Virus record (IMG/VR): IMGVR_UViG_3300009419_000115
Coordinates: 1 to 22,162 of that record
DNA: 22,162 nucleotides
Source: a virus
Strand: one strand, 5' to 3'
Shown: positions 8,113 to 14,685 of the stretch, piece after piece
Layout: the number at the start of each line of letters is the position of its first letter
How positions within the stretch are numbered: position 1 is the first letter of the stretch
The notes under the pieces: generated by a model
What the model saw: only the letters and a program-made list of their open reading frames with translations
What the model was told of the DNA's origin: nothing
The model's database searches: none
Position numbers and translations under genes: made by a program

Positions 8113-10385
8113 TGCCAGCGTACATTAAGAAGACAGGTGGAACCTGGAGCAGCGCTATATCTGCTTTTTATATAAAAAGTAGTACCTGGAGAACTATAAG
8201 TGCTGGATATATAAAGGTTGCAGGAGTATGGAGACCGTTTTTTACAAGCTCACTTACACCTTCTATTCAATTTCCCGTAGAGATTTCTCGCAATAACGCA
8301 ACATACCCTTCAACTCTTACAGGCACTAACTATTTCTGGAGCAACTCTACATCATTAACATATGTCTTTCAAAAATCTTCTGATAACGTTAACTTTACAG
8401 ACATAGGCTCTGCAGCATCTATTAACAACCCCTCTTCAGGTTCTTCAAACACTGTAACCTACGCGCTCACACTTTCAGACTTTCCTGCGTTTACATCCTA
8501 CTTCCGCTTTGTAGTAACTGCGGTGAACTCTACGTTTTCTACCTCAGCTACATCAACTAGCGCATCTGTATCGGTAAATCGCCCTGCGCCAATTAACACT
8601 GTAGCTCCTGTAATTTCTCCTACCTCTGGCACAGAAGGCGTCACACAATACAGCGTGACAAGTAACGGCACTTGGGACCCTGTTGATGCAGACGGTACGT
8701 ATCAATATTTATGGCAGTCCTTTGACACTCCAACGTACGTTAGCGCTCCTGGTACTAATACCTTATCTACTTATACTCCGCCAGCTAACTTTTTAGCTTC
8801 AGGCTACCTAAGCCCAATCCGTTGTCGTGTTACTGCAGTAAATGCTAGCGGATCTACAGATGCGTTCTCTAACACGGCTACTGTAGCTTCTGCCGCGCCT
8901 ACGGGTGGATCAGTTACACTGTCTCCTTCAGGCTCTCAGTTTCAAGGAACTACTCTTACCGCGAGCACGACTGGCTGGTCTGGATCTCCTAGCTCTTTCA
9001 ATGTGCGTATTTTTGCTTCAGCCTCTAATCCGCCTACAACTTCAAGCACTCTTAAGGCAAGCTCCGGCGGATCAAGCTCCGTGACATACACTATTTCACC
9101 TTCAGACGCTTCGTCGGGATTATTTTTTAGAGCGTTTGCCACGGCAACCAATGGATCAGGAGCTTCCGCGGAGGTTGCATCTAACGTAGTTACATCGGTG
9201 GCGTTTACCGCACCGTCTGCTCCACAAAACCTTTCTCGCACTACAGGCAACGGCGGTTCAAAGACGTTTACATGGTCCGCGCCAGCGTCTAACGGCGGTG
9301 CGGCGATTACGTCTTATCAATACAACCTCAACAACACTGGATGGTTTACAACGTCATCAAGCACTAGCCAGTCTCTTACGTTGGCAGCAGGCTCTAATGT
9401 GTTTCAAGTCCGTGCAGTTAACTCTGTAGGCGGTGGAACAGCGGCGTCTACAGGCATATTTGTTGTTCCTACGATTAACTCTGGGCCTTCTGCTTCTTCT
9501 ATCACTACGACAAGCGCAACTATCTCATGGTCATCGTCTAACCAAGAGTCGTATTCTTTGTCTATTCCAGGAGCACCTGCAACACCTTACGGTGGGTCTA
9601 CTACCACAAGTAGATCTATTACAAGTTTATCTTCTGGCACTAGCTACACTCCTACTCTTACAATTACATCTTCTACTGGAGATACAGCAACAACTACAGG
9701 CGCTGCCTTTACTACTTCTACCGCCCCTCCAGTTAACATTTCTGCACCGACTATCTCTCCGACGTCTGGAACTGCAGGTGTAACTACTTACAGTGTTACT
9801 AGTAATGGATCTTGGAGCCCAGCAGACTCTGATGGAATCTATGAGTATCAGTGGCAGTACAACGACCAGGGCGCGACGTTCTTAAATATATCTGGTGCTA
9901 CTAGCTCTTCCTACTTTGCGCCATCAAACTTTTTCTCTTTCTATGTAAGCCCTATTCGCTGCCGCGTGACTGCGACAAATGGCGGAGGGTCAGTTGCCGC
10001 GTTCTCTAACACGGCTACAGTCTCAGCGCCTGTCCTAACTGTCCCCGGTACTGTTAACTCACTTACAGCTAGCTCTGCACTTAGTGGCACGAACTTAAAC
10101 TGGTCTGCGTCATGGTCTGCGCCTTCAAGCGATGGCGGCTCAGCTATTACTGGATATAGAATTTACGTAGAAAGAGCCGGATCTAGCTCTGGCCCTTGGT
10201 TAGCGACAACTACGCAGAGCCCAGCGGGAACAGGAGCTTTTACCCAGGCTTCACCACGCCTTGTATCTTCTGCTACAACAAGTGTCACCGGGCGTGTTAC
10301 AGGCACATCCGCTACGTGGATTCGTGTCTGGGTTGCAGCGGTCAACTCTGTCGGCACTGGTACGTACACATCGGCAGTAGGCTAA
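8112..10385 (+). CDS. Large FN3/Ig-like domain minor tail protein
   Basis: This 757-aa protein has an ATG that shares one base with the stop of the fibre gene (TAATG), implying translational coupling. Residues 1-45 hold three short YIK-x-GG-x-W-type units (YIKKTGGTW, FYIKSSTW, GYIKVAGVW), common at the start of actinophage tail proteins. Beta-sandwich domains follow. Two Ig-like copies (8588-8893 and 9726-10029) share ISPTSGT.GVT.YSVTSNG.W and SPIRCRVTA.N. There are fibronectin type III domains (PSAPQNLSRTTGNGG, TWSAPASNGGAAITSYQY; and at the C-terminus WSAPSSDGGSAITGYRIYV, WIRVWVAAVNSVGTG). Such domains on phage tails bind weakly to cell-surface carbohydrates. No enzyme motif is present. It could be a fibre or a tail-decoration protein. 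Confidence 0.75.
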   Translation: MPAYIKKTGGTWSSAISAFYIKSSTWRTISAGYIKVAGVWRPFFTSSLTPSIQFPVEISRNNATYPSTLTGTNYFWSNSTSLTYVFQKSSDNVNFTDIGSAASINNPSSGSSNTVTYALTLSDFPAFTSYFRFVVTAVNSTFSTSATSTSASVSVNRPAPINTVAPVISPTSGTEGVTQYSVTSNGTWDPVDADGTYQYLWQSFDTPTYVSAPGTNTLSTYTPPANFLASGYLSPIRCRVTAVNASGSTDAFSNTATVASAAPTGGSVTLSPSGSQFQGTTLTASTTGWSGSPSSFNVRIFASASNPPTTSSTLKASSGGSSSVTYTISPSDASSGLFFRAFATATNGSGASAEVASNVVTSVAFTAPSAPQNLSRTTGNGGSKTFTWSAPASNGGAAITSYQYNLNNTGWFTTSSSTSQSLTLAAGSNVFQVRAVNSVGGGTAASTGIFVVPTINSGPSASSITTTSATISWSSSNQESYSLSIPGAPATPYGGSTTTSRSITSLSSGTSYTPTLTITSSTGDTATTTGAAFTTSTAPPVNISAPTISPTSGTAGVTTYSVTSNGSWSPADSDGIYEYQWQYNDQGATFLNISGATSSSYFAPSNFFSFYVSPIRCRVTATNGGGSVAAFSNTATVSAPVLTVPGTVNSLTASSALSGTNLNWSASWSAPSSDGGSAITGYRIYVERAGSSSGPWLATTTQSPAGTGAFTQASPRLVSSATTSVTGRVTGTSATWIRVWVAAVNSVGTGTYTSAVG
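8588..10029 (+). repeat. Two diverged Ig-like domain copies within the FN3 protein
   Basis: Copy A spans 8588-8893 and copy B 9726-10029; an unrelated stretch of about 830 bp (one further Ig-like and two FN3-like domains) lies between them. Both encode P.N..AP.ISPTSGT.GVT.YSVTSNG.W.P.D.DG.Y.Y.WQ near the start and SPIRCRVTA.N..GS..AFSNTATV at the end. Codons differ widely, so similarity is kept at protein level. Confidence 0.85.
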
Positions 10386-10388
10386 AAC

Positions 10389-10586
10389 ATGTCAAACGAA
10401 TTAACGCGGGAAGAAAAGATTGCTCAAGTTGAAAGCAAAATTCGCACCTGCGCTTCTATGCAAGAAAGCATGGAAGTCTACGCGCTAGAAGAAACTGACC
10501 TAGAGATTGCGCAGCAATACAGAGACAAAGTAGAAGACTATAAAAATATAATAAATGTTCTTAAAGTATTTAAAGAAACATGTTAG
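10389..10586 (+). CDS. Small helical protein, unknown
   Basis: This 65-aa unrecognised protein follows the tail gene stop by three bases. No strong Shine-Dalgarno is visible, so it may rely on translational coupling. It is highly charged and predicted helical (LTREEKIAQVESKI, VEDYKNIINVLKVFKETC). The beginning LT-x2-EKIA-x3-S-x-I matches the start of the next small gene, so the two may be distant paralogues. Position after the tail genes might suggest an assembly role, but that is only a guess. The stop codon overlaps a promoter-like element. Confidence 0.6.
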   Translation: MSNELTREEKIAQVESKIRTCASMQESMEVYALEETDLEIAQQYRDKVEDYKNIINVLKVFKETC

Positions 10587-10619
10587 AATAGCACGCAATA
10601 CAGCAGTAAATGTTATACA
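10581..10619 (+). promoter_or_regulatory. Two extended -10-like boxes before small gene 10662
   Basis: TGTTAGAAT (10581-10589) and TGTTATACA (10611-10619) both fit an extended -10 (TG-N-TAnnnT-like) and lie in the 75-bp gap. The first overlaps the preceding stop codon and continues as AGCA, like the TAGTATAGCG element near 17001. Neither has a good -35 at 17 bp (TTAAAG is the nearest for the first). Confidence 0.4.
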
Positions 10620-10644
10620 ATTTAGCGTTACAAGGACGCTAAAT
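10620..10644 (+). repeat. 8-bp inverted repeat (hairpin) in leader of gene 10662
   Basis: ATTTAGCG (10620-10627) and CGCTAAAT (10637-10644) are perfect inverted repeats around the 9-nt loop TTACAAGGA. There is no T-run after it, so it does not look like an intrinsic terminator. It lies directly after the -10-like box at 10614 and could be an operator or a leader hairpin. The loop holds an AAGGA that could serve a tiny 8-codon frame at 10643-10669. Confidence 0.6.
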
Positions 10645-10661
10645 GGACGCAAGGAGACACA

Positions 10662-10880
10662 ATGGCTGACTACGATCTAACCGCGGCTGAAAAAATCGCG
10701 GTTATCAACTCACACATCAAGAACATCAACTACAATAAGTTTAATGCCGAGTTGGTTATTATTGAAGAAAACGCTTCATCTTCACCAGACGCTACAAAGA
10801 TCTCAGACGCTAACGCGAACATAGCAGAGGCTGACGCGCAGGTTGCGGCACTAGAAGCACAAATCGAAGCCCTTTCATAA
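10662..10880 (+). CDS. Small coiled-coil-like protein, unknown
   Basis: This 72-aa protein has a good AAGGAG seven bases before its ATG. It is mostly Ala, Glu, Asp, Ile and Asn, and ends in a heptad-like stretch (DAQVAALEAQIEALS). It contains one short Ser/Pro loop (ASSSPDATK). No Cys, signal peptide or membrane segment is present. The N-terminus DLTAAEKIAVINSHI resembles that of the small gene just upstream. No function can be assigned. It is preceded by candidate promoters and a hairpin, so it may open a transcription unit. Confidence 0.7.
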   Translation: MADYDLTAAEKIAVINSHIKNINYNKFNAELVIIEENASSSPDATKISDANANIAEADAQVAALEAQIEALS

Positions 10881-10908
10881 TAACTAATAACTAAAGGACA
10901 CTTACTTA

Positions 10909-11097
10909 ATGGACAAGCCAAAGACTAAAGACGAGCTGATTATCATTGCGCTTCAACAGCGCATTGGTGAGATGGCTATGCAGTACGAAGGCGCTATCGC
11001 GTCTCTTCGTGCAGATCTAACTCAGCTCCAAGATGTCCTTGATATAGTCAATGGCGATAACATCAAGAAGATCGAGGGAGAGACGCCAAGTGCATGA
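10909..11097 (+). CDS. Small helical protein, unknown
   Basis: This 62-aa protein has an AAAGGACA ribosome binding site about ten bases before the ATG. It is predicted helical throughout (ELIIIALQQRIGEMAMQYEGAI, LRADLTQLQDVLDIV) and heptad-like, so a coiled coil is likely. It ends in a polar tail (KKIEGETPSA). It overlaps the next gene by eight bases, implying coupling. The ordering hydrophobic-charged resembles small tail or regulatory coiled-coil proteins of phages, but I recognise no family. Confidence 0.7.
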   Translation: MDKPKTKDELIIIALQQRIGEMAMQYEGAIASLRADLTQLQDVLDIVNGDNIKKIEGETPSA

Positions 11098-11560
11098 AGT
11101 AAAAGATGGCTCGCGAACTCTACAGTTTAGCGGAAAACTTCTTGCTGAGTCTTCATCCTGGCGTAGAGGAACATACCGTTGGATCGAGTTTAAGCTCTAC
11201 AAAACGGATAATGGCTCTTATATTCTTTCCCGCGTCGGTGTGTCTTTAATTTTCCACGGCGCAGCCTGTCCTCTAGTAAAAAGATATGGTCTTACAGAGA
11301 TGCCAACCACTTCGCTAGTAGATGACGCGCTGCCTTGTGAAGAGTGCAGACCTACACGCACCGTTGCAATTATCTTCCCCGAGAAACATCGTCATTGGGC
11401 ACAGGTATCCGAGGAACCAACTCCGGTGCTTGAGGCTTTATATAAATACGATCAGTCTGGCGCACGATACCTCACAAACGTTGCTCAGAGACTGTTAGAG
11501 GATGCTTCGGAAGTAGATAAGGGTATTGAGTCGGTATACAGAATAGAGCTTATTCCGTAA
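11090..11560 (+). CDS. Unknown 156-aa protein with possible Cys/His metal site
   Basis: The frame is open from an ATG at 11051, but I choose the GTG at 11090. It lies nine bases after GGGAG (11076-11080) and gives the natural start MHEVKDGSRTLQF; the longer version would overlap the upstream gene by 47 bases. The protein is mixed alpha/beta. It has FHGAACPL and ALPCEECRP, giving one His and three Cys that could bind a metal. The CEECRP end of such a segment is seen in other actinophage hypothetical proteins as I recall. The C-terminal half contains YKYDQSGARYLTNVAQRLL. No function is assigned. It is the last gene before the nucleotide-metabolism block. Confidence 0.7.
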   Translation: MHEVKDGSRTLQFSGKLLAESSSWRRGTYRWIEFKLYKTDNGSYILSRVGVSLIFHGAACPLVKRYGLTEMPTTSLVDDALPCEECRPTRTVAIIFPEKHRHWAQVSEEPTPVLEALYKYDQSGARYLTNVAQRLLEDASEVDKGIESVYRIELIP

Positions 11561-11572
11561 ATTAGGTTTTGA

Positions 11573-11581
11573 TGTTATAAT
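11573..11581 (+). promoter_or_regulatory. Extended -10 promoter before kinase gene
   Basis: TGTTATAAT at 11573-11581 is a perfect extended -10 (TG-N-TATAAT) in the 47-bp gap before the kinase fusion gene. The ribosome binding site AAAGGA follows at about 11595. No convincing -35 lies 16-18 bp upstream, as is usual for extended -10 promoters. It would drive the kinase, TS-like, small and deaminase genes. Confidence 0.55.
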
Positions 11582-11607
11582 TTTCTTAGAGACAAAGGAC
11601 GCAAAAG

Positions 11608-12624
11608 ATGTTTATAGTAATTGAAGGTACAGACGCCTCAGGTAAATCTACTCTTGTGTCTGAAGTTCAAAAGCAACTTGCTGATAAGTTTCCTAATAAG
11701 GAAATCGAGTTCTACCACAAATCTAAGCCAGAAGAGATGTCTCGTCGTTGGGTTCTATACGACTATGTTACATCTATTGAAAAAGCTGACTGGTCTCAAC
11801 GTGTTGCTATCGCAGACCGTTGGCACTGGGGCGAGGTAACATACGCCGCCATCAAACGTCCTGAGACTGGCACAGGCGACGGATACGGTCTCCTTGGTAA
11901 AGCTGGTTGGCGTTGGACAGAGCTCTTCCTTCAATCACGCGGTGTTGCTCAATTTTGGCTCTATCAACCTCTTGATGTTATCACCCGTCGTCTTAATGCT
12001 CGCGGTGACGATTACATACAGGCAAGCGAGCTTGAAGAAATCCTAGAGATGTACCATCTTGCGGCGGCAAACTCTGCAGGTCTTGCAGGGCGCTTAACTC
12101 CAGGCGCAGATTCGCTTGACGCGGTTGGGCACCTTGCGTCTCACATTATCAACGTTGCCGAGGCAATAGAAGATGAAACGCGCGAGCTTGCAAAGTTTCC
12201 GGAGTATATAGGTCAACGCTATCCTCGCACGTTACTTGTAGGAGATACACGCAACATTACAAAGAAATACGGCGAGGAAACTATCCTACCTTTCATGCCT
12301 GTTGACGGCAACTCCGGCGAGTATCTACTAACCGCGCTTGAATCTGAAAAATGGAAATCTATGGGTGTCGTCAATATAAATGACATGTCGCCAGAGCGTT
12401 TTCACGCGCTATGGGCAATGTTGCGTCGTCCTCCTATAGTTGCCCTTGGGCGCTTGGCTGAAAAAGGACTTATACGCGCAGGAATACCTGAGTATCAATA
12501 CACGGTAACCTCTCATCCGCAACATGTGCGTCGATTTTTTAATTCTAAGAAAGAAGAGTATGGTCAAGCCATATCTCGCTTTGCCACTACAAAAGATAGG
12601 ACAGACCCATGGATACTGCGATAA
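11608..12624 (+). CDS. P-loop (thymidylate-kinase-like) nucleotide kinase fused to UDG-like domain
   Basis: This 338-aa protein has AAAGGA before its ATG. Residues 1-200 form a thymidylate-kinase-like P-loop domain with Walker A GTDASGKST (7-15) and DRWHWGE (70-76, the DR motif of TMP kinases). RRLNARGDD near 130 could be the lid region. Ordinary TMP kinases end at about 210 residues; here about 130 more follow. That part (LLVGDTRN, PFMPVDGNSGEYLLTALE, IVALGRLAEKGL, SHPQHVRRFF) has the layout of the uracil-DNA-glycosylase superfamily: a GD/GE motif, a PF..G.SG segment, a V.LG.xA strand and an HPQ/HPS loop (303-305). I infer the fold; activity is unknown. The gene overlaps the thymidylate-synthase-like gene by 16 bases, so the kinase likely phosphorylates that enzyme's product. 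Confidence 0.72.
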   Translation: MFIVIEGTDASGKSTLVSEVQKQLADKFPNKEIEFYHKSKPEEMSRRWVLYDYVTSIEKADWSQRVAIADRWHWGEVTYAAIKRPETGTGDGYGLLGKAGWRWTELFLQSRGVAQFWLYQPLDVITRRLNARGDDYIQASELEEILEMYHLAAANSAGLAGRLTPGADSLDAVGHLASHIINVAEAIEDETRELAKFPEYIGQRYPRTLLVGDTRNITKKYGEETILPFMPVDGNSGEYLLTALESEKWKSMGVVNINDMSPERFHALWAMLRRPPIVALGRLAEKGLIRAGIPEYQYTVTSHPQHVRRFFNSKKEEYGQAISRFATTKDRTDPWILR

Positions 12625-13475
12625 TCAACTTACCTGACGCGGTTAACGGCTACGTTAATCTTGTGCAGCACGTACTCAAGTACGGTAAGGAGGCAGCTCC
12701 TCGCGGTATGAAGACGCGCGAGATCGAGGATGCAATTATTCGCATTAACGATGTGCGACATACGCTTCCTTTAGGCGTTGGGCGTGGGACTGTTCCTGGC
12801 ATCGGTGCGGTTGAAGCTTGCCAACTACTTGCAGGCGCTGCAACTCCTAAGCTTGTTATGGCAGTCGGTCCTATGTTTAAGAACTACGCAGAAGATAACG
12901 GAATGTTTCACGGAGCATACGGTGCGCGTACGCAGGATCAATATGGGCCAGTTATCGAGCGTCTTAAGAAAGACCCTGACTCACGACAGGCGGTTGTAAC
13001 TATCTGGGATCCAGTTTTAGATCTATTGCCGGATAAGCGTGATTACCCTTGTACAGTTTTGCATCAGTTTAGAATTCGCGACAACAAGCTTAACATGAGC
13101 GTTTACATGCGCTCAAATGACGTATGGCTTGGAGCAGCATATGACTTCTTCCAGTTTACTCGCGTGCAAATTGCTATGGCGTCTGTTTTAGGAGTTGCTC
13201 CCGGATCCTATGCTCATCACGTTGGATCTCTTCACATCTATGAGCAGCACTACGACGCGGCAGAGAACCTAAAGTACACCACCGAGCCGTATGAGGATAT
13301 TCCTGCTATTACAGGATTTAACTGGCGTCAAGTGCAGGATCGCGCGCTTTCTTCCTTAACCGCTGCAATGCATATCGACGAGCCTATGCTTCTCAATAGC
13401 CTTCACCCGTTTGAAGGCTGGTATGCCCGCGCCATGATTACTGCAATCAAAAAGAACGAGGCTAAGAATGTCTGA
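12609..13475 (+). CDS. Thymidylate-synthase-family enzyme, putative dCMP hydroxymethylase
   Basis: This 288-aa protein overlaps the kinase gene by 16 bases, with ATAGGAC six bases before its ATG. Family landmarks in order are: Glu69 (VEACQLLAG, the E58 position of E. coli ThyA), YGAR (104-107), DPDSR (122-126, phosphate-binding Arg), YPCTVLHQF with catalytic Cys148, YMRSND (166-171), LGAAYDFFQFT (174-184) and GSLHIY (206-211). Thymidylate synthases have Asn in LG.PFN (N177 in E. coli), which reads dUMP; here it is Asp179. T4 dCMP hydroxymethylase also has Asp there, and changing that Asn to Asp in thymidylate synthase shifts preference to dCMP. The His after the catalytic Cys is Thr149. I therefore favour dCMP hydroxymethylase, although an atypical thymidylate synthase remains possible. 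The product would be 5-hydroxymethyl-dCMP made with methylene-tetrahydrofolate. Confidence 0.75.
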   Translation: MDTAIINLPDAVNGYVNLVQHVLKYGKEAAPRGMKTREIEDAIIRINDVRHTLPLGVGRGTVPGIGAVEACQLLAGAATPKLVMAVGPMFKNYAEDNGMFHGAYGARTQDQYGPVIERLKKDPDSRQAVVTIWDPVLDLLPDKRDYPCTVLHQFRIRDNKLNMSVYMRSNDVWLGAAYDFFQFTRVQIAMASVLGVAPGSYAHHVGSLHIYEQHYDAAENLKYTTEPYEDIPAITGFNWRQVQDRALSSLTAAMHIDEPMLLNSLHPFEGWYARAMITAIKKNEAKNV

Positions 13476-13644
13476 TCTTGAGAAAGAGTTTGGCAACAGC
13501 CCTCTACGCGAATCAATGTTGCAGCTTCATGAAATGTATCTAGAGTTGCGCGCGTCTGGCTTTAGCAAGAAACAGTCTTTGTATTTAGTATCTAAGGTCT
13601 TAACAACTGCAGTGTCAGGAAGCATGGACGATTTGAATGACTAG
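13468..13644 (+). CDS. Small 58-aa protein, unknown
   Basis: This short gene fills the gap between the thymidylate-synthase-like gene and the deaminase. It overlaps the former by eight bases and the latter by eight. GAGG lies six bases before its ATG. The product begins MSDLEKEFGNSPLRESM and has a hydrophobic helical core (LQLHEMYLELRASGFSKKQ, LYLVSKVLTT) followed by an acidic end (MDDLND). Similar short proteins with a GF.K.QAL-like helix occur in actinophage genomes, with no known function. The tight overlaps on both sides support it as a real gene. Confidence 0.7.
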   Translation: MSDLEKEFGNSPLRESMLQLHEMYLELRASGFSKKQSLYLVSKVLTTAVSGSMDDLND

Positions 13645-14113
13645 TAGACCTTCTTGGGACGAGGTATGGATGCAGGTTGCAGATGCAATCTCGCAAAGAT
13701 CCCGCTGTAGCCGCGCACAAATTGGCGCTGTTGTTGTGTCTAAGGACCAACGCATTAGCTCCACCGGCTACAACGGTCCTGCTTCCTTATTTCCTACCGA
13801 GGAGGAATGTATGTCTTGGTGCCCACGCGCTCAAGGTTTAACTACATTAGATAACACATATGACTCTTGCCCATCAATCCATGCGGAAGCAAATGCGTTG
13901 CTATACGTTGACCGTTCTCGCGTAGAAGGTGGTACCATATACATTACAGACGCAGCTTGCTACCAATGCGCAAAGTTAATTTCTAACTCTGGAATTACCC
14001 GCGTTGTTATGCGAATTGGTACGCGTGCAGCTCATCGCTTGCCGGATGCTACTGTTGAGTATTTTAAGAAATGCAATATTGATGTAGTAATAACAGAGGA
14101 CGTGGAAGCTTGA
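13637..14113 (+). CDS. Deoxycytidylate (dCMP) deaminase
   Basis: This 158-aa protein is close to the usual length of dCMP deaminases. It shows TGYNGP (43-48), the zinc motif HAE (His82, Glu84 as proton shuttle) and CYQC (Cys108, Cys111). The residue before the first zinc Cys is Ala107 where Pro is usual (PCxxC). Further Cys at 58, 62 and 78 fit the extra-Cys pattern of phage dCMP deaminases. The enzyme converts dCMP to dUMP and so feeds thymidylate synthesis. Beside a putative dCMP hydroxymethylase it would compete for or balance the dCMP pool; T4 encodes both too. It overlaps the small gene before it by eight bases and the homing endonuclease after it by four. Confidence 0.88.
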   Translation: MTSRPSWDEVWMQVADAISQRSRCSRAQIGAVVVSKDQRISSTGYNGPASLFPTEEECMSWCPRAQGLTTLDNTYDSCPSIHAEANALLYVDRSRVEGGTIYITDAACYQCAKLISNSGITRVVMRIGTRAAHRLPDATVEYFKKCNIDVVITEDVEA

Positions 14114-14685
14114 GCTGCGTATATGCGCTAGTCGCAGAATCAGACCAGGGCAACATAAGATATATCGGCCGTGCAAAAAACCCTAACGGACGTCTAAGAA
14201 ATCATTTACGTTTTGCTGAAAAAGGCAGAAAAGAGCACGTCTATAACTGGATAAATAAAGTAAAAGACAGCGGCGATAAAGTAAAGTTAATTATTGTTGA
14301 AGACAATCTTTCGTGGGAAGAGTCTGCCGCGAGAGAAATACATTACATAGCGTATTATAGGTCTTTAGGATTTGATCTAACAAATATGACCTCTGGCGGT
14401 GACGGAAGACCAGGATACGTTATTTCTAAAGAAACTAGAGAAAAAATTGGAAAATATCACAAGGGCAAAGTTCTTTCTGAAGAGACAAAGCAGAAGATAC
14501 GCGATGCAAAGATTGGTAAAAAGGTCTCTGATGAGACAAAGGCAAAAATAAGTAGTTCAACAAGAAATATTAGTCCAAAAGGCAATAGCAGACAGAAACA
14601 TGCAATGACTGATGAAGTAAAGGCAAAGATCAGCCAAACCCTTACTATCAATAACAAAAAGAGAAGAGAATCTAATGACAAATGA
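14110..14685 (+). CDS. GIY-YIG homing endonuclease with NUMOD3 repeats
   Basis: This 191-aa protein is translated from TTG, nine bases after GAGGA (14096-14100). The N-terminal GIY-YIG nuclease domain has CVYAL and IRYIGRAKNPNGRLRNHL, then REIHYIAYYRSLGFDLTN with the conserved Glu. A GGDGRPGY linker follows. The C-terminal half has several NUMOD3-type DNA-binding repeats (SKETREKIGKYHKGK, SEETKQKIRDAKIGK, SDETKAKISSS, TDEVKAKISQT). It is Lys-rich and uses AGA and ATA codons more than its neighbours, suggesting separate acquisition. It is free-standing: no intron is visible in the deaminase before it or the polymerase after it. It likely cuts a related phage genome and spreads itself with flanking genes. 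It overlaps the polymerase gene by 11 bases. Confidence 0.88.
   Translation: MSCVYALVAESDQGNIRYIGRAKNPNGRLRNHLRFAEKGRKEHVYNWINKVKDSGDKVKLIIVEDNLSWEESAAREIHYIAYYRSLGFDLTNMTSGGDGRPGYVISKETREKIGKYHKGKVLSEETKQKIRDAKIGKKVSDETKAKISSSTRNISPKGNSRQKHAMTDEVKAKISQTLTINNKKRRESNDK

Noticed and set aside
11051-11089. ATG start at 11051 for the 156-aa gene
   Set aside because: The GTG at 11090 has a GGGAG site at ideal distance, while the ATG would overlap the upstream gene by 47 bases and add an atypical Arg-rich stretch.
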